64,000 bases of DNA, from NCBI RefSeq assembly GCF_027924965.1, contig NZ_AP027056.1:2108001-2172000 (forward strand). Direction: 5' to 3'. This stretch comes from Limnohabitans sp. TEGF004 (lineage in GTDB: Bacteria; Pseudomonadota; Gammaproteobacteria; Burkholderiales; Burkholderiaceae_C). Positions 35,542 to 45,183 of the stretch are shown here, one piece after another. Under the pieces are notes generated by a model, which saw only the letters and a program-made list of their open reading frames with translations, did not search any database and was not told the DNA's origin. Every line of letters begins with the position of its first letter. Position 1 is the stretch's first letter. Made by a program: the position numbers and the translations under genes.

Positions 35542-36132
35542 ATGAAAAACATCGTCATCTTGATCTCTGGCGGCGGCTCCAACATGGCCGCCATCGTGCG
35601 CACCGCGCAAGCCCAAAACTGGGCCAAGCAATTCAACGCACGGGTGAGTGCCGTCATCAGCAACAAAGCTGACGCCAAAGGCTTGGCCTTTGCCAAAGAA
35701 CACGGTATTGCCACATCCGTCATCGACCACAAAGCCTTCGCCGACCAGCCCCAACCCCGCGAAGCCTTTGACGCCGCCTTGATGACCGAGATCGACAAAC
35801 ACCAGCCCCACCTTGTTGTGCTGGCTGGCTTCATGCGCATCCTCACGCCAGGTTTTGTGGCGCACTACGAAGGCCGACTGCTCAACATCCATCCCTCGCT
35901 CCTGCCCGCCTTCCCTGGCCTGCACACGCACGAGCGCGCCATCGAAGCAGGCTGCAAATTTGCCGGAGCCACCGTGCACCGCGTCACCGCCGAACTAGAC
36001 CACGGCCCCATACTCGCGCAGGCGGTTGTGCCCGTGCTGCCCGACGACACGGCAGACAAACTGGCTGCGCGGGTGTTGACGCAGGAGCATTTGATTTATC
36101 CGAAGGCAGTGGCAGAGTTGCTGACGGATTAA
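35542..36132 (+). CDS. purN: Phosphoribosylglycinamide formyltransferase
   Basis: A 196-residue enzyme that transfers a formyl group from 10-formyl-THF to GAR in purine synthesis. The phosphate-binding SGGGSNM loop, the catalytic Asn-His in LLNIHPSLLPAFPG and the Asp in TAELDHGPIL are present. The length is slightly below E. coli PurN (212). A small AT-rich gene follows 2 bases later. Confidence 0.96.
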   Translation: MKNIVILISGGGSNMAAIVRTAQAQNWAKQFNARVSAVISNKADAKGLAFAKEHGIATSVIDHKAFADQPQPREAFDAALMTEIDKHQPHLVVLAGFMRILTPGFVAHYEGRLLNIHPSLLPAFPGLHTHERAIEAGCKFAGATVHRVTAELDHGPILAQAVVPVLPDDTADKLAARVLTQEHLIYPKAVAELLTD

Positions 36133-36134
36133 AT

Positions 36135-36437
36135 ATGGACATCAATTTAAATCTAATTGGTATGGGGTTGCAATTGATTGGTCTTGGATTAGCTGCATGC
36201 AGAGATATTGCAAAATCCAAAGCAGAAAGAGCAACAGGGGAAATTCGAGAAACCATATATATAGACGCCTATGAAGCCGCCAAAAAAGGTCTCATTCATG
36301 AAGAGTCAACTCAAGAAAAAATCTCAAAGACCCTGCACGCATTTGCATCAAAACTCGAAAACGTTCTTCCCTACAGCATTGCGCTAGCTGCACTGGGCGC
36401 AGCACTTCAAATCATCGCTGAAATAAACAAAAACTAA
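36135..36437 (+). CDS. Small AT-rich hypothetical protein, two hydrophobic segments
   Basis: A 100-residue protein with an N-terminal hydrophobic segment (LNLIGMGLQLIGLGLAAC), a charged helical middle (residues 23-72) and a second hydrophobic segment (SIALAALGAALQIIAEI). It could be a membrane-associated helical protein. Codon use is clearly AT-richer than purN, 2 bases upstream, which suggests recent acquisition. It ends one base before the convergent HNH gene. No family recognised. Confidence 0.65.
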   Translation: MDINLNLIGMGLQLIGLGLAACRDIAKSKAERATGEIRETIYIDAYEAAKKGLIHEESTQEKISKTLHAFASKLENVLPYSIALAALGAALQIIAEINKN

Positions 36438-36438
36438 T

Positions 36439-36996
36439 TCATGCCAAAAGCCGAGAACTCTTAGGCACATGCGCCATCAAAAACTCCATCTGGTCCGCCA
36501 AGATACGGCGGTTACGAAGGATGAAGTCCTCCCACAACGATGGCTCATAAGGTGTGTACAAGAGAGGCATACGCGCTTGCTCGGGCGTGCGGTTGCCCTT
36601 GCGGTGGTTGCACGATTTGCACGCCGTCACCACATTCATCCACGTGTTTGGGCCGCGTTGGCCAATGGGGCGAATGTGCTCACGCGTGAGTTCTGATTCG
36701 TGGAAATGGTCGCCGCAGTAGGCGCAAACGTTGCGGTCGCGGCTAAAGAGCTTGTCGTTGGTCAGGCCCGATTTCAAATCAAACGGGTTGATGTTGGGCA
36801 CACCTTTCGTGCCGATGATGCTGTTGACCGTGATGATCGACTGCTGGCCCGTGATGGCATTGGTGCCGCCATGAAACACCGCCACCTCGCCGCCAGATTC
36901 CCAGCGCACTTCGTCGGCCGCGTAATGGAGGACCGCCTCTTCCAGCGATATCCACGACTGCGGTAGCCCTTGGGCAGACAGTTTCAAGACCTTCAC
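36439..36996 (-). CDS. HNH endonuclease domain protein
   Basis: A 185-residue protein whose central HNH motif reads CAYCGDHFHESELTREHI, then TWMNVVTACKSCNHRKGN, with two CxxC zinc pairs around the His-Asn-His core. The N-terminal 80 residues (KVLKLSAQGLPQSWISLEEA) are conserved in many Burkholderiales HNH proteins that seem to be chromosomal rather than mobile. It starts with GTG at 36996. Its role, restriction-like or repair, is unknown. Confidence 0.87.
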   Translation of the reverse strand: MKVLKLSAQGLPQSWISLEEAVLHYAADEVRWESGGEVAVFHGGTNAITGQQSIITVNSIIGTKGVPNINPFDLKSGLTNDKLFSRDRNVCAYCGDHFHESELTREHIRPIGQRGPNTWMNVVTACKSCNHRKGNRTPEQARMPLLYTPYEPSLWEDFILRNRRILADQMEFLMAHVPKSSRLLA

Positions 36997-37105
36997 ACCT
37001 CACCTCCATTCGCTTCTAAAACGACCGATCGGGAATGCACATCTATCGCTGACAATATACCTTTATTGGGTGACAGTTTTATGTTCGTCGCCCCACACTC
37101 AAACC

Positions 37106-38080
37106 ATGCAAATTTTTCGAGGTTTTCATCACCCCCAGTTGGCTTCAGCCTGTGCGCTGACGATTGGCAACTTTGACGGCGTGCACCGTGGCCACCAAGC
37201 CATGCTGGCCCTGCTGAAAAATGAGGCACGTCACCGTGGCGTGCCCAGTTGCGTGATGACGTTCGAGCCGCACCCCCGCGACTTCTTCGCCAAGCAGCAC
37301 CAACAGCCCGACCTCGCCCCCGCCCGCATCGCCACCCTGCGCGACAAGCTCAACGAGCTGGCAGCTTGCGGTGTAGACCAATGCGTGGTGCTGCCGTTTG
37401 ACCAAAGCTTTGCCTCGCAAGAGCCACAGGCTTTCATCGAAGACGTGCTGGTCAAAGGCCTCGGCGTGAAATACGTGCTGGTGGGTGACGACTTCCGCTT
37501 TGGGGCCAAACGTGCGGGCGACTACGCAATGCTCGACGCCGCAGGCACATCCCACGGTTTTGATGTGGCTCGCATGAACAGCTACGAGGTGAAAAACCTG
37601 CGCGTGTCCAGCTCTGCCGTGCGCGAGGCCATGGGCCGCGGCGCGATGCAAGAGGTGGCGCAGTTGCTGGGCCGCCCCTATGCCATTTCGGGTCATGTGG
37701 TGCATGGCCGCAAACTGGGCCGCGAGCTGAACTGCCGCACACTCAATCTGCGCTTTAGTCATTGGAAGCCCGCCGCCAGCGGCATCTTCGTGGTGCAAGT
37801 GCATGGCTTGGCCGACCAGCCCTTGGCCGGCGTGGCCAATTTGGGCATTCGCCCCTCGCTTGACCCGACCGATGTGAACGGCGGCCGCGTGCTGCTAGAA
37901 ACCCATTGCCTCGACTGGCCCGCCAGCCTAGGCGCTGAGGGGGGCTACGGTAAAATCATCCGCGTGGAACTGCTGCACAAATTACACGACGAGCTGAAGT
38001 ACGACGGTCTGGACGCCTTGATGCAAGGCATACACAAAGACTGCGACGATGCACGCGCCTGGCTCGCAGCCCGAATTTGA
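37106..38080 (+). CDS. ribF: Bifunctional riboflavin kinase/FAD synthetase
   Basis: A 324-residue enzyme that makes FMN and FAD. The N-terminal FAD synthetase domain has LTIGNFDGVHRGHQ and VSSSAVREAMGRG. The C-terminal kinase domain shows GHVVHGRKLGRELNCRT and ANLGIRPSLDP. The ATG at 37106 is chosen because the upstream extension is not family-like. ribF lies upstream of ileS and lspA, as in E. coli. Confidence 0.95.
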   Translation: MQIFRGFHHPQLASACALTIGNFDGVHRGHQAMLALLKNEARHRGVPSCVMTFEPHPRDFFAKQHQQPDLAPARIATLRDKLNELAACGVDQCVVLPFDQSFASQEPQAFIEDVLVKGLGVKYVLVGDDFRFGAKRAGDYAMLDAAGTSHGFDVARMNSYEVKNLRVSSSAVREAMGRGAMQEVAQLLGRPYAISGHVVHGRKLGRELNCRTLNLRFSHWKPAASGIFVVQVHGLADQPLAGVANLGIRPSLDPTDVNGGRVLLETHCLDWPASLGAEGGYGKIIRVELLHKLHDELKYDGLDALMQGIHKDCDDARAWLAARI

Positions 38081-38089
38081 CGGGGCGTG

Positions 38090-38174
38090 CAGCCCCCTCT
38101 TGCTGCACATTGCCCCGCATCTGCCTGATTTAGCGAGCTGCCCCGCTTTTGGGTTTAGCAGCCAGCCCCCTCTT
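38090..38174 (+). repeat. 12-base direct repeat between ribF and ileS
   Basis: CAGCCCCCTCTT occurs at 38090-38101 and again at 38163-38174, with other CCCCGC-type words between. This is the only gap in the ribF-ileS-lspA block. No promoter or T-box structure could be made out. Confidence 0.4.
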
Positions 38175-38197
38175 AATGCCTCCGACCTGAGATAGCC

Positions 38198-41089
38198 ATG
38201 ACAGACAAAGCCACCCCAACTTCCACGGACTACCGTTCCACGCTAAACATGATGGACACCCCGTTCCCCATGCGTGGCGACTTGCCCAAACGCGAACCCG
38301 CTTGGGCCAAGCAATGGAACGAGCAAGGCTTGTACAAAAAACTGCGCGTGGCTCGCCAAGGTGCACCGCTGTTTGTGCTGCACGACGGCCCGCCCTACGC
38401 CAACGGCAAACTGCACATCGGCCACGCACTGAACAAAGTGCTGAAGGACATGATCGTCAAGTCCAAGCAATTGGGCGGCTTTGACGCGCAATACATTCCC
38501 GGCTGGGACTGCCACGGTTTGCCCATCGAGAACGCCATCGAAAAACTACACGGTCGCAAACTCAGCCGCGACGACATGCAGGCCAAGAGCCGCGCATTCG
38601 CCACCGAGCAAATTGACCAACAACGCGAAGACTTCAAACGCTTGGGCGTGTTGGGGGACTGGGAGCGCCCCTACCGCACCATGGACCCTGCCAACGAAGC
38701 CGGCCAACTGCGCGCCTTCAAACGCGTGATGGAACGTGGCTTTGTGTACCGTGGCCTGAAGCCCGTGTACTGGTGTTTTGACTGCGGCTCATCTTTGGCC
38801 GAGTTTGAAATTGAATACGCCGACAAGAAGAGCGACACGCTCGACGTGGCTTTCTTGTGCGCCCAGCCCGAAAAACTAGCTGCTGCGTTTGGTTTGCCCA
38901 AGCTCTACAAAGAAGCGTTTGCAGTCATCTGGACCACCACCGCGTGGACCATCCCTGCCAACCAAGCGCTCAACATGCACCCCGAAATCAACTACGCCTT
39001 GGTCGACACCGAGCGTGGTTTGTTCTTGTGCGCAGCTTCGTTGGTCGAGAAATGTTTGGAGCGTTGGAAGCTCGAAGGCAAAGTGGTGGCCACAGCCACG
39101 GGCAATAAGCTCGGACTTATTGAGTTCAACCACCCACTGTCACATGTGGACGCTGGCTACAAACGTACCGCCCCCGTGTTCTTGGCCGACTACGTGGGCG
39201 AGAGCGACGGCACAGGCATCGTGCACAGCGCACCTGCCTACGGCGTGGATGACTTCAACTCATGCATGGCCAACGGCATGAAGTACACCGACATCTTGAA
39301 CCCCGTGCAAGGCAACGGCGCGTATGCCGCTGACTTCCCGTTGTTCGGTGGCCAGCACATTTGGAAAGCTGTGCCCGTCATTCTGGAAACCTTGCAAAAC
39401 GCAGGCCGCTTGATGGCCACACAAACCATCACGCACAGCTACCCACATTGCTGGCGTCACAAAACACCTGTCATCTACCGCGCAGCGGCGCAGTGGTTCA
39501 TCCGCATGGATGCGTTTGACAGCACCACCGAAAAAACCACGGGCAAGTTCATCACCGACAAGTCAAGCAAGTCGCTGCGCGAACTCGCGTTGCACGCGAT
39601 TGACCAAACGCACTTCTACCCAGAAAACGGCCGCGCACGTTTGCGCGACATGATTGCCAACCGTCCCGACTGGTGCATCTCGCGCCAACGCAGCTGGGGT
39701 GTGCCCGTGCCGTTCTTCTTGCACAAAGACAGCGGCGAGTTGCACCCACGCACCATGGCCATCATGGACCAAGCAGCCGACATCGTTGAAAAAGGCGGCA
39801 TCGAAGCATGGAGCCGCGTGACGGTGGAAGACATCCTCAACCAGCCCGGCGACGACGCAGCCAGCTACACCAAGAGCACCGACATCTTGGAAGTGTGGTT
39901 TGACTCTGGCTCGACCTTCCAACACGTGCTGCGCGGCAGCCACAAAGACGCGTACGACCGCGCACCGCACCATGACCAAGGCCCAGAAGCTGATTTGTAT
40001 TTAGAAGGCCACGACCAACACCGCGGCTGGTTCCACAGCTCGCTGTTGCTCGGCTGCGCCTTGTACGACCGAGCCCCCTACAAAGGCCTGCTGACCCACG
40101 GCTTTGCCACCGACGGCCAAGGCCGCAAGATGAGCAAGAGCTTGGGCAACACCGTCGCGCCGCAAGAAGTGAGCGACAAGATGGGCGCAGAAATCGTGCG
40201 CTTGTGGGTGGCCAGCACCGACTACTCGGGCGACCTGAACATCGACGACAAAATCTTGGCCCGCGTGGTCGATGCGTACCGCCGCATTCGCAACACGCTG
40301 CGCTTCTTGCTCGCCAACGTGAGCGACTTTGACCCAACCAAAGACGCCGTGGCGTTTGACGACTTATTGGAAATCGACAAGTACGCGTTGTCACGCGCTG
40401 CGCAAGTGCAAGCCGACATTCGCGCGCACTTCGATGCGTATGAGTTCCACCCCGTGGTGTCGAAGTTGCAGCTGTATTGTTCGGAAGATTTGGGCGCGTT
40501 CTATTTGGACGTGCTCAAAGACCGCCTGTACACCACAGCGCCTAAGTCACTCGCACGTCGCAGCGCACAAACTGCGTTGCACCAAATCACCCACGCCATG
40601 CTGCGTTGGATGGCTCCATTCCTCAGCTTCACCGCTGAAGAAGCGTGGACCACGTTTGGCAAGTCTGAGTCGATCTTCTTGGAGACATTCACCAACCTTG
40701 GCGCAAGCAATGCAGCGTTGATGGACAAGTGGGGCAACATCCAACAAATTCGCGAAATCGCTAACAAAAAAATCGAAGACAAACGCACAGAAGGATCTGT
40801 GGGTGCGTCACTGCAAGCTGAACTCATCATTCACTGCGATGACGCTGCGTATGACGCGTTGGCCTCATTGGGCGACGACTTGAAGTTTGTGTTCATCACA
40901 TCAAAGGTTTCTTTGGTGAAGGTTGCAGGCGCAGGTTTGACCGTTGAAGTCAAAGCCAGCGAAGCCACCAAGTGCGAGCGTTGCTGGCACTACAGCGACG
41001 ACGTTGGCCATAACTCCGCTCACCCCACACTCTGCGGCCGTTGCGACAGCAACTTGCACGGTGACGGTGAAGTGCGTCACTTCGCTTAA
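38198..41089 (+). CDS. ileS: Isoleucyl-tRNA synthetase
   Basis: A 963-residue class I synthetase with editing domain. HIGH motif in [19 protein letters not shown] in [11 protein letters not shown], and a C-terminal zinc site made by CERCWHY and CGRCDSN. This is the bacterial IleS1 form sensitive to mupirocin. The start at 38198 gives the usual [24 protein letters not shown] region (split at the proline). lspA follows after 12 bases. Confidence 0.97.
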   Translation: MTDKATPTSTDYRSTLNMMDTPFPMRGDLPKREPAWAKQWNEQGLYKKLRVARQGAPLFVLHDGPPYANGKLHIGHALNKVLKDMIVKSKQLGGFDAQYIPGWDCHGLPIENAIEKLHGRKLSRDDMQAKSRAFATEQIDQQREDFKRLGVLGDWERPYRTMDPANEAGQLRAFKRVMERGFVYRGLKPVYWCFDCGSSLAEFEIEYADKKSDTLDVAFLCAQPEKLAAAFGLPKLYKEAFAVIWTTTAWTIPANQALNMHPEINYALVDTERGLFLCAASLVEKCLERWKLEGKVVATATGNKLGLIEFNHPLSHVDAGYKRTAPVFLADYVGESDGTGIVHSAPAYGVDDFNSCMANGMKYTDILNPVQGNGAYAADFPLFGGQHIWKAVPVILETLQNAGRLMATQTITHSYPHCWRHKTPVIYRAAAQWFIRMDAFDSTTEKTTGKFITDKSSKSLRELALHAIDQTHFYPENGRARLRDMIANRPDWCISRQRSWGVPVPFFLHKDSGELHPRTMAIMDQAADIVEKGGIEAWSRVTVEDILNQPGDDAASYTKSTDILEVWFDSGSTFQHVLRGSHKDAYDRAPHHDQGPEADLYLEGHDQHRGWFHSSLLLGCALYDRAPYKGLLTHGFATDGQGRKMSKSLGNTVAPQEVSDKMGAEIVRLWVASTDYSGDLNIDDKILARVVDAYRRIRNTLRFLLANVSDFDPTKDAVAFDDLLEIDKYALSRAAQVQADIRAHFDAYEFHPVVSKLQLYCSEDLGAFYLDVLKDRLYTTAPKSLARRSAQTALHQITHAMLRWMAPFLSFTAEEAWTTFGKSESIFLETFTNLGASNAALMDKWGNIQQIREIANKKIEDKRTEGSVGASLQAELIIHCDDAAYDALASLGDDLKFVFITSKVSLVKVAGAGLTVEVKASEATKCERCWHYSDDVGHNSAHPTLCGRCDSNLHGDGEVRHFA

Positions 41090-41101
41090 AGAAAGCTACA
41101 C

Positions 41102-41602
41102 ATGGCACGCCACACCTTCATTCGCAACACCACCTCTTACTGGGTGTGGCTAGGGCTAGCCGCTGTGGTGTTGATCGCCGATCAGTTCACCAAGGTTTTG
41201 ATGGTCAGCACGTATCAGCTGGGTGAAGGTTTTCCGGTCACAAGTTTTTTCAACATCGTGCGCGTGCACAACGAAGGCGCTGCGTTTTCGTTCCTCGCCA
41301 CGGCGGGCGGCTGGCAGCGATGGTTCTTCACCGGCCTTGGCGTGGTGGCCACCATCGCCATGGTGTGGATGTTGAAAAAACACCCAGGACAAAAACTGTT
41401 TGGTTTTGCCATCGCCTGCATCTTGGGTGGCGCAGTGGGTAATGTGATTGATCGCGTGTTGTATGGCTACGTGGTGGACTTTCTAGATTTTTATTACGCC
41501 GGCATTCACTTCCCAGCGTTCAACATTGCCGACAGCGGCATCACCGTGGGCGCGGCCTGCCTCATCTTGGATGAAGTGCTGCGCGTGCGCCGCGGAAACT
41601 AA
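41102..41602 (+). CDS. lspA: Lipoprotein signal peptidase (signal peptidase II)
   Basis: A 166-residue inner-membrane aspartic protease that cleaves prolipoprotein signal peptides. Four membrane segments are visible. The two catalytic Asp lie in [15 protein letters not shown] and [27 protein letters not shown] is the conserved periplasmic loop. It follows ileS in the usual order. Confidence 0.96.
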   Translation: MARHTFIRNTTSYWVWLGLAAVVLIADQFTKVLMVSTYQLGEGFPVTSFFNIVRVHNEGAAFSFLATAGGWQRWFFTGLGVVATIAMVWMLKKHPGQKLFGFAIACILGGAVGNVIDRVLYGYVVDFLDFYYAGIHFPAFNIADSGITVGAACLILDEVLRVRRGN

Positions 41603-41604
41603 AC

Positions 41605-42354
41605 ATGCAAATACTTCCCCCAAAAACAGTTGGCATTGCCGAACTGAACTCTGCCATTGCACACAAAGGCTACGGCATGCTAAGTGCTGCCAGCGTGGCT
41701 GAATGGGCGGGATGTACATTGAGCGAGCTACAAGCCCTGTCGCCCGACTGGGACGATATGCCGCCCGACAACTACCTCAAAGACGGTGGCCGCTACCGCC
41801 GCCGTTTGCACAGCAGCTTTGTGTTTGAACACAACTCACTCAGCCAAGTGCCACATCGTGCACATTGGCAGTCGCTCGACTACAACGCACTGCACGGCGG
41901 CATGGAGCGTTGGTTTGAACCCATGCACGAGGCCACAGTGGCAACACCTGCGTGGAACAAGCTACTCACAGCCTTAGCCAAAACAGCAAGCGAAGTACGC
42001 GGTACACCTCTCACCAAGTGGTGCATCGAAGCGCATCAGTTCCGCATCGACACCACTGACGGCATTGGTCGCCCCACACCCGAAGGCGCACATCGCGATG
42101 GCGTGGATTTTGTGGCGGTGTTCATGGTCAACCGCACCGACATCAAAGGCGGCGAGACCCGCGTGTTTGAAGCCAACGGCCCACAAGGCGAGCGCTTCAC
42201 GCTGAGCGAGCCTTGGTCATTGATGTTGTTAGACGACACCCGCATGATTCACGAAAGCACGCCCATTCAGCCATTGGCTGAGGGCGGTCATCGCGATACG
42301 CTTGTGCTCACCTGCCGCGCAGACAAGTTTCAGGACGCCGAACCCAGCGCCTGA
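41605..42354 (+). CDS. 2-oxoglutarate-Fe(II) dioxygenase family protein
   Basis: A 249-residue protein of the PF10014-type dioxygenases, which include L-isoleucine 4-hydroxylase and related amino acid hydroxylases. The iron facial triad is visible as H-x-D in PEGAHRDGVDFVAVF and a distal His in DDTRMIHESTP. An Arg for 2-oxoglutarate lies in GGHRDTLVLT. It starts 2 bases after lspA and so is likely the last gene of ileS-lspA. Substrate unknown; a free amino acid is a reasonable guess. Confidence 0.82.
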   Translation: MQILPPKTVGIAELNSAIAHKGYGMLSAASVAEWAGCTLSELQALSPDWDDMPPDNYLKDGGRYRRRLHSSFVFEHNSLSQVPHRAHWQSLDYNALHGGMERWFEPMHEATVATPAWNKLLTALAKTASEVRGTPLTKWCIEAHQFRIDTTDGIGRPTPEGAHRDGVDFVAVFMVNRTDIKGGETRVFEANGPQGERFTLSEPWSLMLLDDTRMIHESTPIQPLAEGGHRDTLVLTCRADKFQDAEPSA

Positions 42355-42370
42355 AACCCCTGCGCTGTCA

Positions 42371-43354
42371 TCACAAAGTGATGATGGTGCAACCCGTGGT
42401 CTTGCGGGCTTCCAAGTCGCGGTGCGCTTGGGCAATGTCGGCCAAGGGGTAAGTTTGGTCGATGTGGATCTTCACCTTGCCGCTGGTCACGGCTTCAAAC
42501 AAATCGTCTGCCATTTCTTGCGTGCTTTCGCGCGTGACGATGTGGCTGAACAAGGTTTGACGTGTGAGGTAGATCGAACCTTTGGGGCCCAAGATGCCGG
42601 GGGCGATGGGTGCTGGTGCACCGGAAGCGTTACCAAAGCTCGCCATCAAACCAAACGGTGCGATGCAGTCCAGTGATTTGTCCCATGTGTCTTTACCCAC
42701 CGAGTCGTAAACCACTTTCACGCCCTTGCCGCCTGTGATTTCTTTCACGCGCACCAAGAAGTCTTCTGTGTTGTAGTTGATGACGTGGGCTGCGCCATTG
42801 GCCTTGGCCAATTCGCACTTGGCATCGCTGCCAGCCGTACCAATCAGTTGATAGCCCAAGGCCTTAGCCCATTGGCAAGCAATCAGGCCCACACCGCCAG
42901 CGGCTGCGTGGAACAAGATGAAGTCACCTTTGTGCAAGCCGCCTTGTGGCAAGGTGCGCTTCAACAAATATTGCGCGGTCAAACCTTTGAGCATCATGGC
43001 TGCGCCGGTTTCAAACGAAATGGCATCTGGTAATTTGCACACGCACTTGGCGGGCATCACGCGCTCTTCGCAGTAGCTGCCGGGTGGCTGGCTGGCATAA
43101 GCAGCGCGGTCGCCCACTTTCAAATGGGTCACGCCTTCGCCCACGGCTTCGATGATGCCTGAAGCTTCCATGCCCAAGTGCAAAGGCATAGGCAGTGCAT
43201 ACACGCCGCTGCGTTGGTACACGTCGATGAAGTTCAGGCCAACGGCTTTGTGGCGAATGCGAATCTCGCCTGGGCCAGGCTGGCCCACGGTCACGTCAAT
43301 GAGCTTGAGCTCTTCAGGGCCGCCGTTTTTTTCGATAATGACTGCTTTGGTCAT
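42371..43354 (-). CDS. NADPH:quinone oxidoreductase (QOR1-type zinc-free MDR)
   Basis: A 327-residue medium-chain reductase that reduces quinones or enals with NADPH. The quinone-reductase N-terminus (PGEIRIRHKAVGLNFIDVYQRSGVY) is present, split at GLN. The cofactor motif is AAAGGVGLIACQWAKALG, and VYDSVGKDTWDKSL is QOR-like. No structural zinc cysteines occur. It is divergent from an EamA transporter and convergent with the dioxygenase gene. Confidence 0.92.
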   Translation of the reverse strand: MTKAVIIEKNGGPEELKLIDVTVGQPGPGEIRIRHKAVGLNFIDVYQRSGVYALPMPLHLGMEASGIIEAVGEGVTHLKVGDRAAYASQPPGSYCEERVMPAKCVCKLPDAISFETGAAMMLKGLTAQYLLKRTLPQGGLHKGDFILFHAAAGGVGLIACQWAKALGYQLIGTAGSDAKCELAKANGAAHVINYNTEDFLVRVKEITGGKGVKVVYDSVGKDTWDKSLDCIAPFGLMASFGNASGAPAPIAPGILGPKGSIYLTRQTLFSHIVTRESTQEMADDLFEAVTSGKVKIHIDQTYPLADIAQAHRDLEARKTTGCTIITL

Positions 43355-43466
43355 GGGGTGATGCTCCAGATATAGGTGAAATTTTTCAGACGCTGAATCC
43401 TGCCATGAAATGGGTGCCTCTCCTGTCGCACAGGTTATTGGGGGCCTCGGGTACAGTCCTGCCCTT

Positions 43467-44387
43467 ATGTCAGTTGTTCCTCACGCCCTCACGCCGCGCA
43501 ATGCGGCGCTTTTATTGATCCCTCCCCTTTTGTGGGCGGGCAACGCCGTGATTGGCCGCATGATTGCGGACCAAATTCCTCCCATCACACTCAATTTCTT
43601 TCGCTGGGCTTTGGCCTTTTTGCTGGTGCTGCCCTTGGCGCACAACTTGTTGCGCCGCGACAGCCCCTTGTGGGCGCACTGGAAGCGCTACACCTTGCTA
43701 GGCCTGCTGGGCGTGGGCTTGTACAACAGCTTTCTGTATTTGGCGCTGCAAACCTCCACGCCCATCAACGTGACTTTGGTCGGGTCGAGCATGCCCGTGT
43801 TCATGCTGCTGGTGGGCGCGTTGTTCTTCAAGCAAACCGTGCGCAAGCGGCAAATGACGGGTGCAGTTCTGTCGATACTCGGTGTGATGGTGGTGCTGTG
43901 TCGTGGTGACTGGCAGGCACTGGCCAACGTGCATTTGGTGATCGGCGATGTATTTGTGCTCATGGCCACAGCGGCTTGGTCTTGGTACAGCTGGTTGTTG
44001 TCTGGCACCCAAGAGCCCGCCGAGGCGCGAAGCAACTGGGCCAACTTCCTGATGGCGCAAATGGTATTTGGCTTGTTCTGGTCAGCCGCGTTCAGTGGCG
44101 CAGAGTGGGCGGGCCTGACGGGCATTGCCGATGCTCATATCAGCTGGAGTTGGCCGTTGGTGGCTGCGCTGGTTTATGTATCAGTCGGTCCAGCGGTGTT
44201 GGCCTATCGCTTTTGGGGCCTAGGCGTGCAAAACGTAGGGCCCAATATTGCGGGCTTTTTTGTGAACCTCATCCCCGTGTTCACCGCCACCTTGTCAGCC
44301 TTGGTGTTGGGCGAAATGCCGCAGCTGTATCACGCGGCAGCATTTGTGCTGATCATTGGCGGCATTGTGGTGTCGTCACGCAAGTAA
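43467..44387 (+). CDS. EamA/DMT-family transporter (first)
   Basis: A 306-residue membrane protein with ten predicted helices in two EamA repeats. The start ATG at 43467 gives TPRNAALLLIPPLLWAGNAV. The second repeat shows ALVYVSVGPAVLAYRFWG and ALVLGEMPQLYH. Such proteins export amino acids or other metabolites. The substrate is not known. It ends one base before the convergent SDR gene. Confidence 0.88.
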   Translation: MSVVPHALTPRNAALLLIPPLLWAGNAVIGRMIADQIPPITLNFFRWALAFLLVLPLAHNLLRRDSPLWAHWKRYTLLGLLGVGLYNSFLYLALQTSTPINVTLVGSSMPVFMLLVGALFFKQTVRKRQMTGAVLSILGVMVVLCRGDWQALANVHLVIGDVFVLMATAAWSWYSWLLSGTQEPAEARSNWANFLMAQMVFGLFWSAAFSGAEWAGLTGIADAHISWSWPLVAALVYVSVGPAVLAYRFWGLGVQNVGPNIAGFFVNLIPVFTATLSALVLGEMPQLYHAAAFVLIIGGIVVSSRK

Positions 44388-44388
44388 C

Positions 44389-45183
44389 TCAGAACGTGCC
44401 CGCGTAAGCGCCACCATCGGTCAAGATGTTTTGGCCCGTCATGTATCCCGCTTGTGCCGAGCACAAAAACGCGCAGGTATCACCAAACTCTTGTGGGTTG
44501 CCAAAGCGTTGGGCAGGAATGGTTCTCTTGCGTGCCTCGGCCACGGCATCCACAGATTGACCCGTTTTTTCTGCGGCACCTTTCATGGTGCCCTTGAGTC
44601 GGTCGGTGTCGTACGCACCGGGCAGCAAGTTGTTGATGGTCACATTGTTGGCCGCCAATTTTTGTGTGCGAGCCACGCCCGCCACAAAACCCGTCAAACC
44701 TGAACGCGCACCATTGGACAAGCCCAAGATGTCGATGGGCGCTTTCACCGCGCTCGACGTGATGTTGATGATGCGGCCAAAACCTCGCTCTGCCATGCCA
44801 TCGACCGTGGCTTTGATCAGCTCAATCGGCGTGAGCATGTTGGCGTCCACCGCTTTCATCCAATCGTCGCGCTCCCAGTTGCGGAAGTCACCGGGTGGCG
44901 GGCCACCTGCATTGGTCACCACGATGTCAAAGTTTTTACCAGGTCCACCTGCGACGGACCAAATGGCTTCGCGACCTTGCTCGGTGGTGATGTCAACCGC
45001 CACAGCGAGGATGGTGGTGCCCAGTTTGCGCAGCTCTGTCGCAGCAGCTTCTAACGCCTCAGCACCGCGCGCGACGATGACCACGTTGACGCCTTCGCGT
45101 GCGAGTGACTGCGCACAGCCAAAGCCCAACCCTTTGCTTGCGCCACCCACCAATGCCCATTTACCTTTGAGACCTAAATCCAT
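44389..45183 (-). CDS. Short-chain dehydrogenase/reductase with atypical active site
   Basis: A 264-residue classical-length SDR. The cofactor loop GGASKGLGFGCA and the NAG motif (VVTNAGGPPPGDF) are present, and the catalytic Ser lies in INITSSAV. The usual YxxxK is replaced by SNGAR in LGLSNGARSGLTGF, so Tyr becomes Ser and Lys becomes Arg. This variant occurs in a divergent SDR group often labelled 3-oxoacyl-ACP reductase. The start at 45183 overlaps the upstream transporter stop by one base (TGATG), so the genes are coupled. Activity is uncertain. Confidence 0.85.
   Translation of the reverse strand: MDLGLKGKWALVGGASKGLGFGCAQSLAREGVNVVIVARGAEALEAAATELRKLGTTILAVAVDITTEQGREAIWSVAGGPGKNFDIVVTNAGGPPPGDFRNWERDDWMKAVDANMLTPIELIKATVDGMAERGFGRIINITSSAVKAPIDILGLSNGARSGLTGFVAGVARTQKLAANNVTINNLLPGAYDTDRLKGTMKGAAEKTGQSVDAVAEARKRTIPAQRFGNPQEFGDTCAFLCSAQAGYMTGQNILTDGGAYAGTF

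Noticed and set aside
38081..38197. T-box leader before ileS
   Set aside because: No T-box consensus or specifier structure is seen, and T-boxes are mostly a Gram-positive feature.
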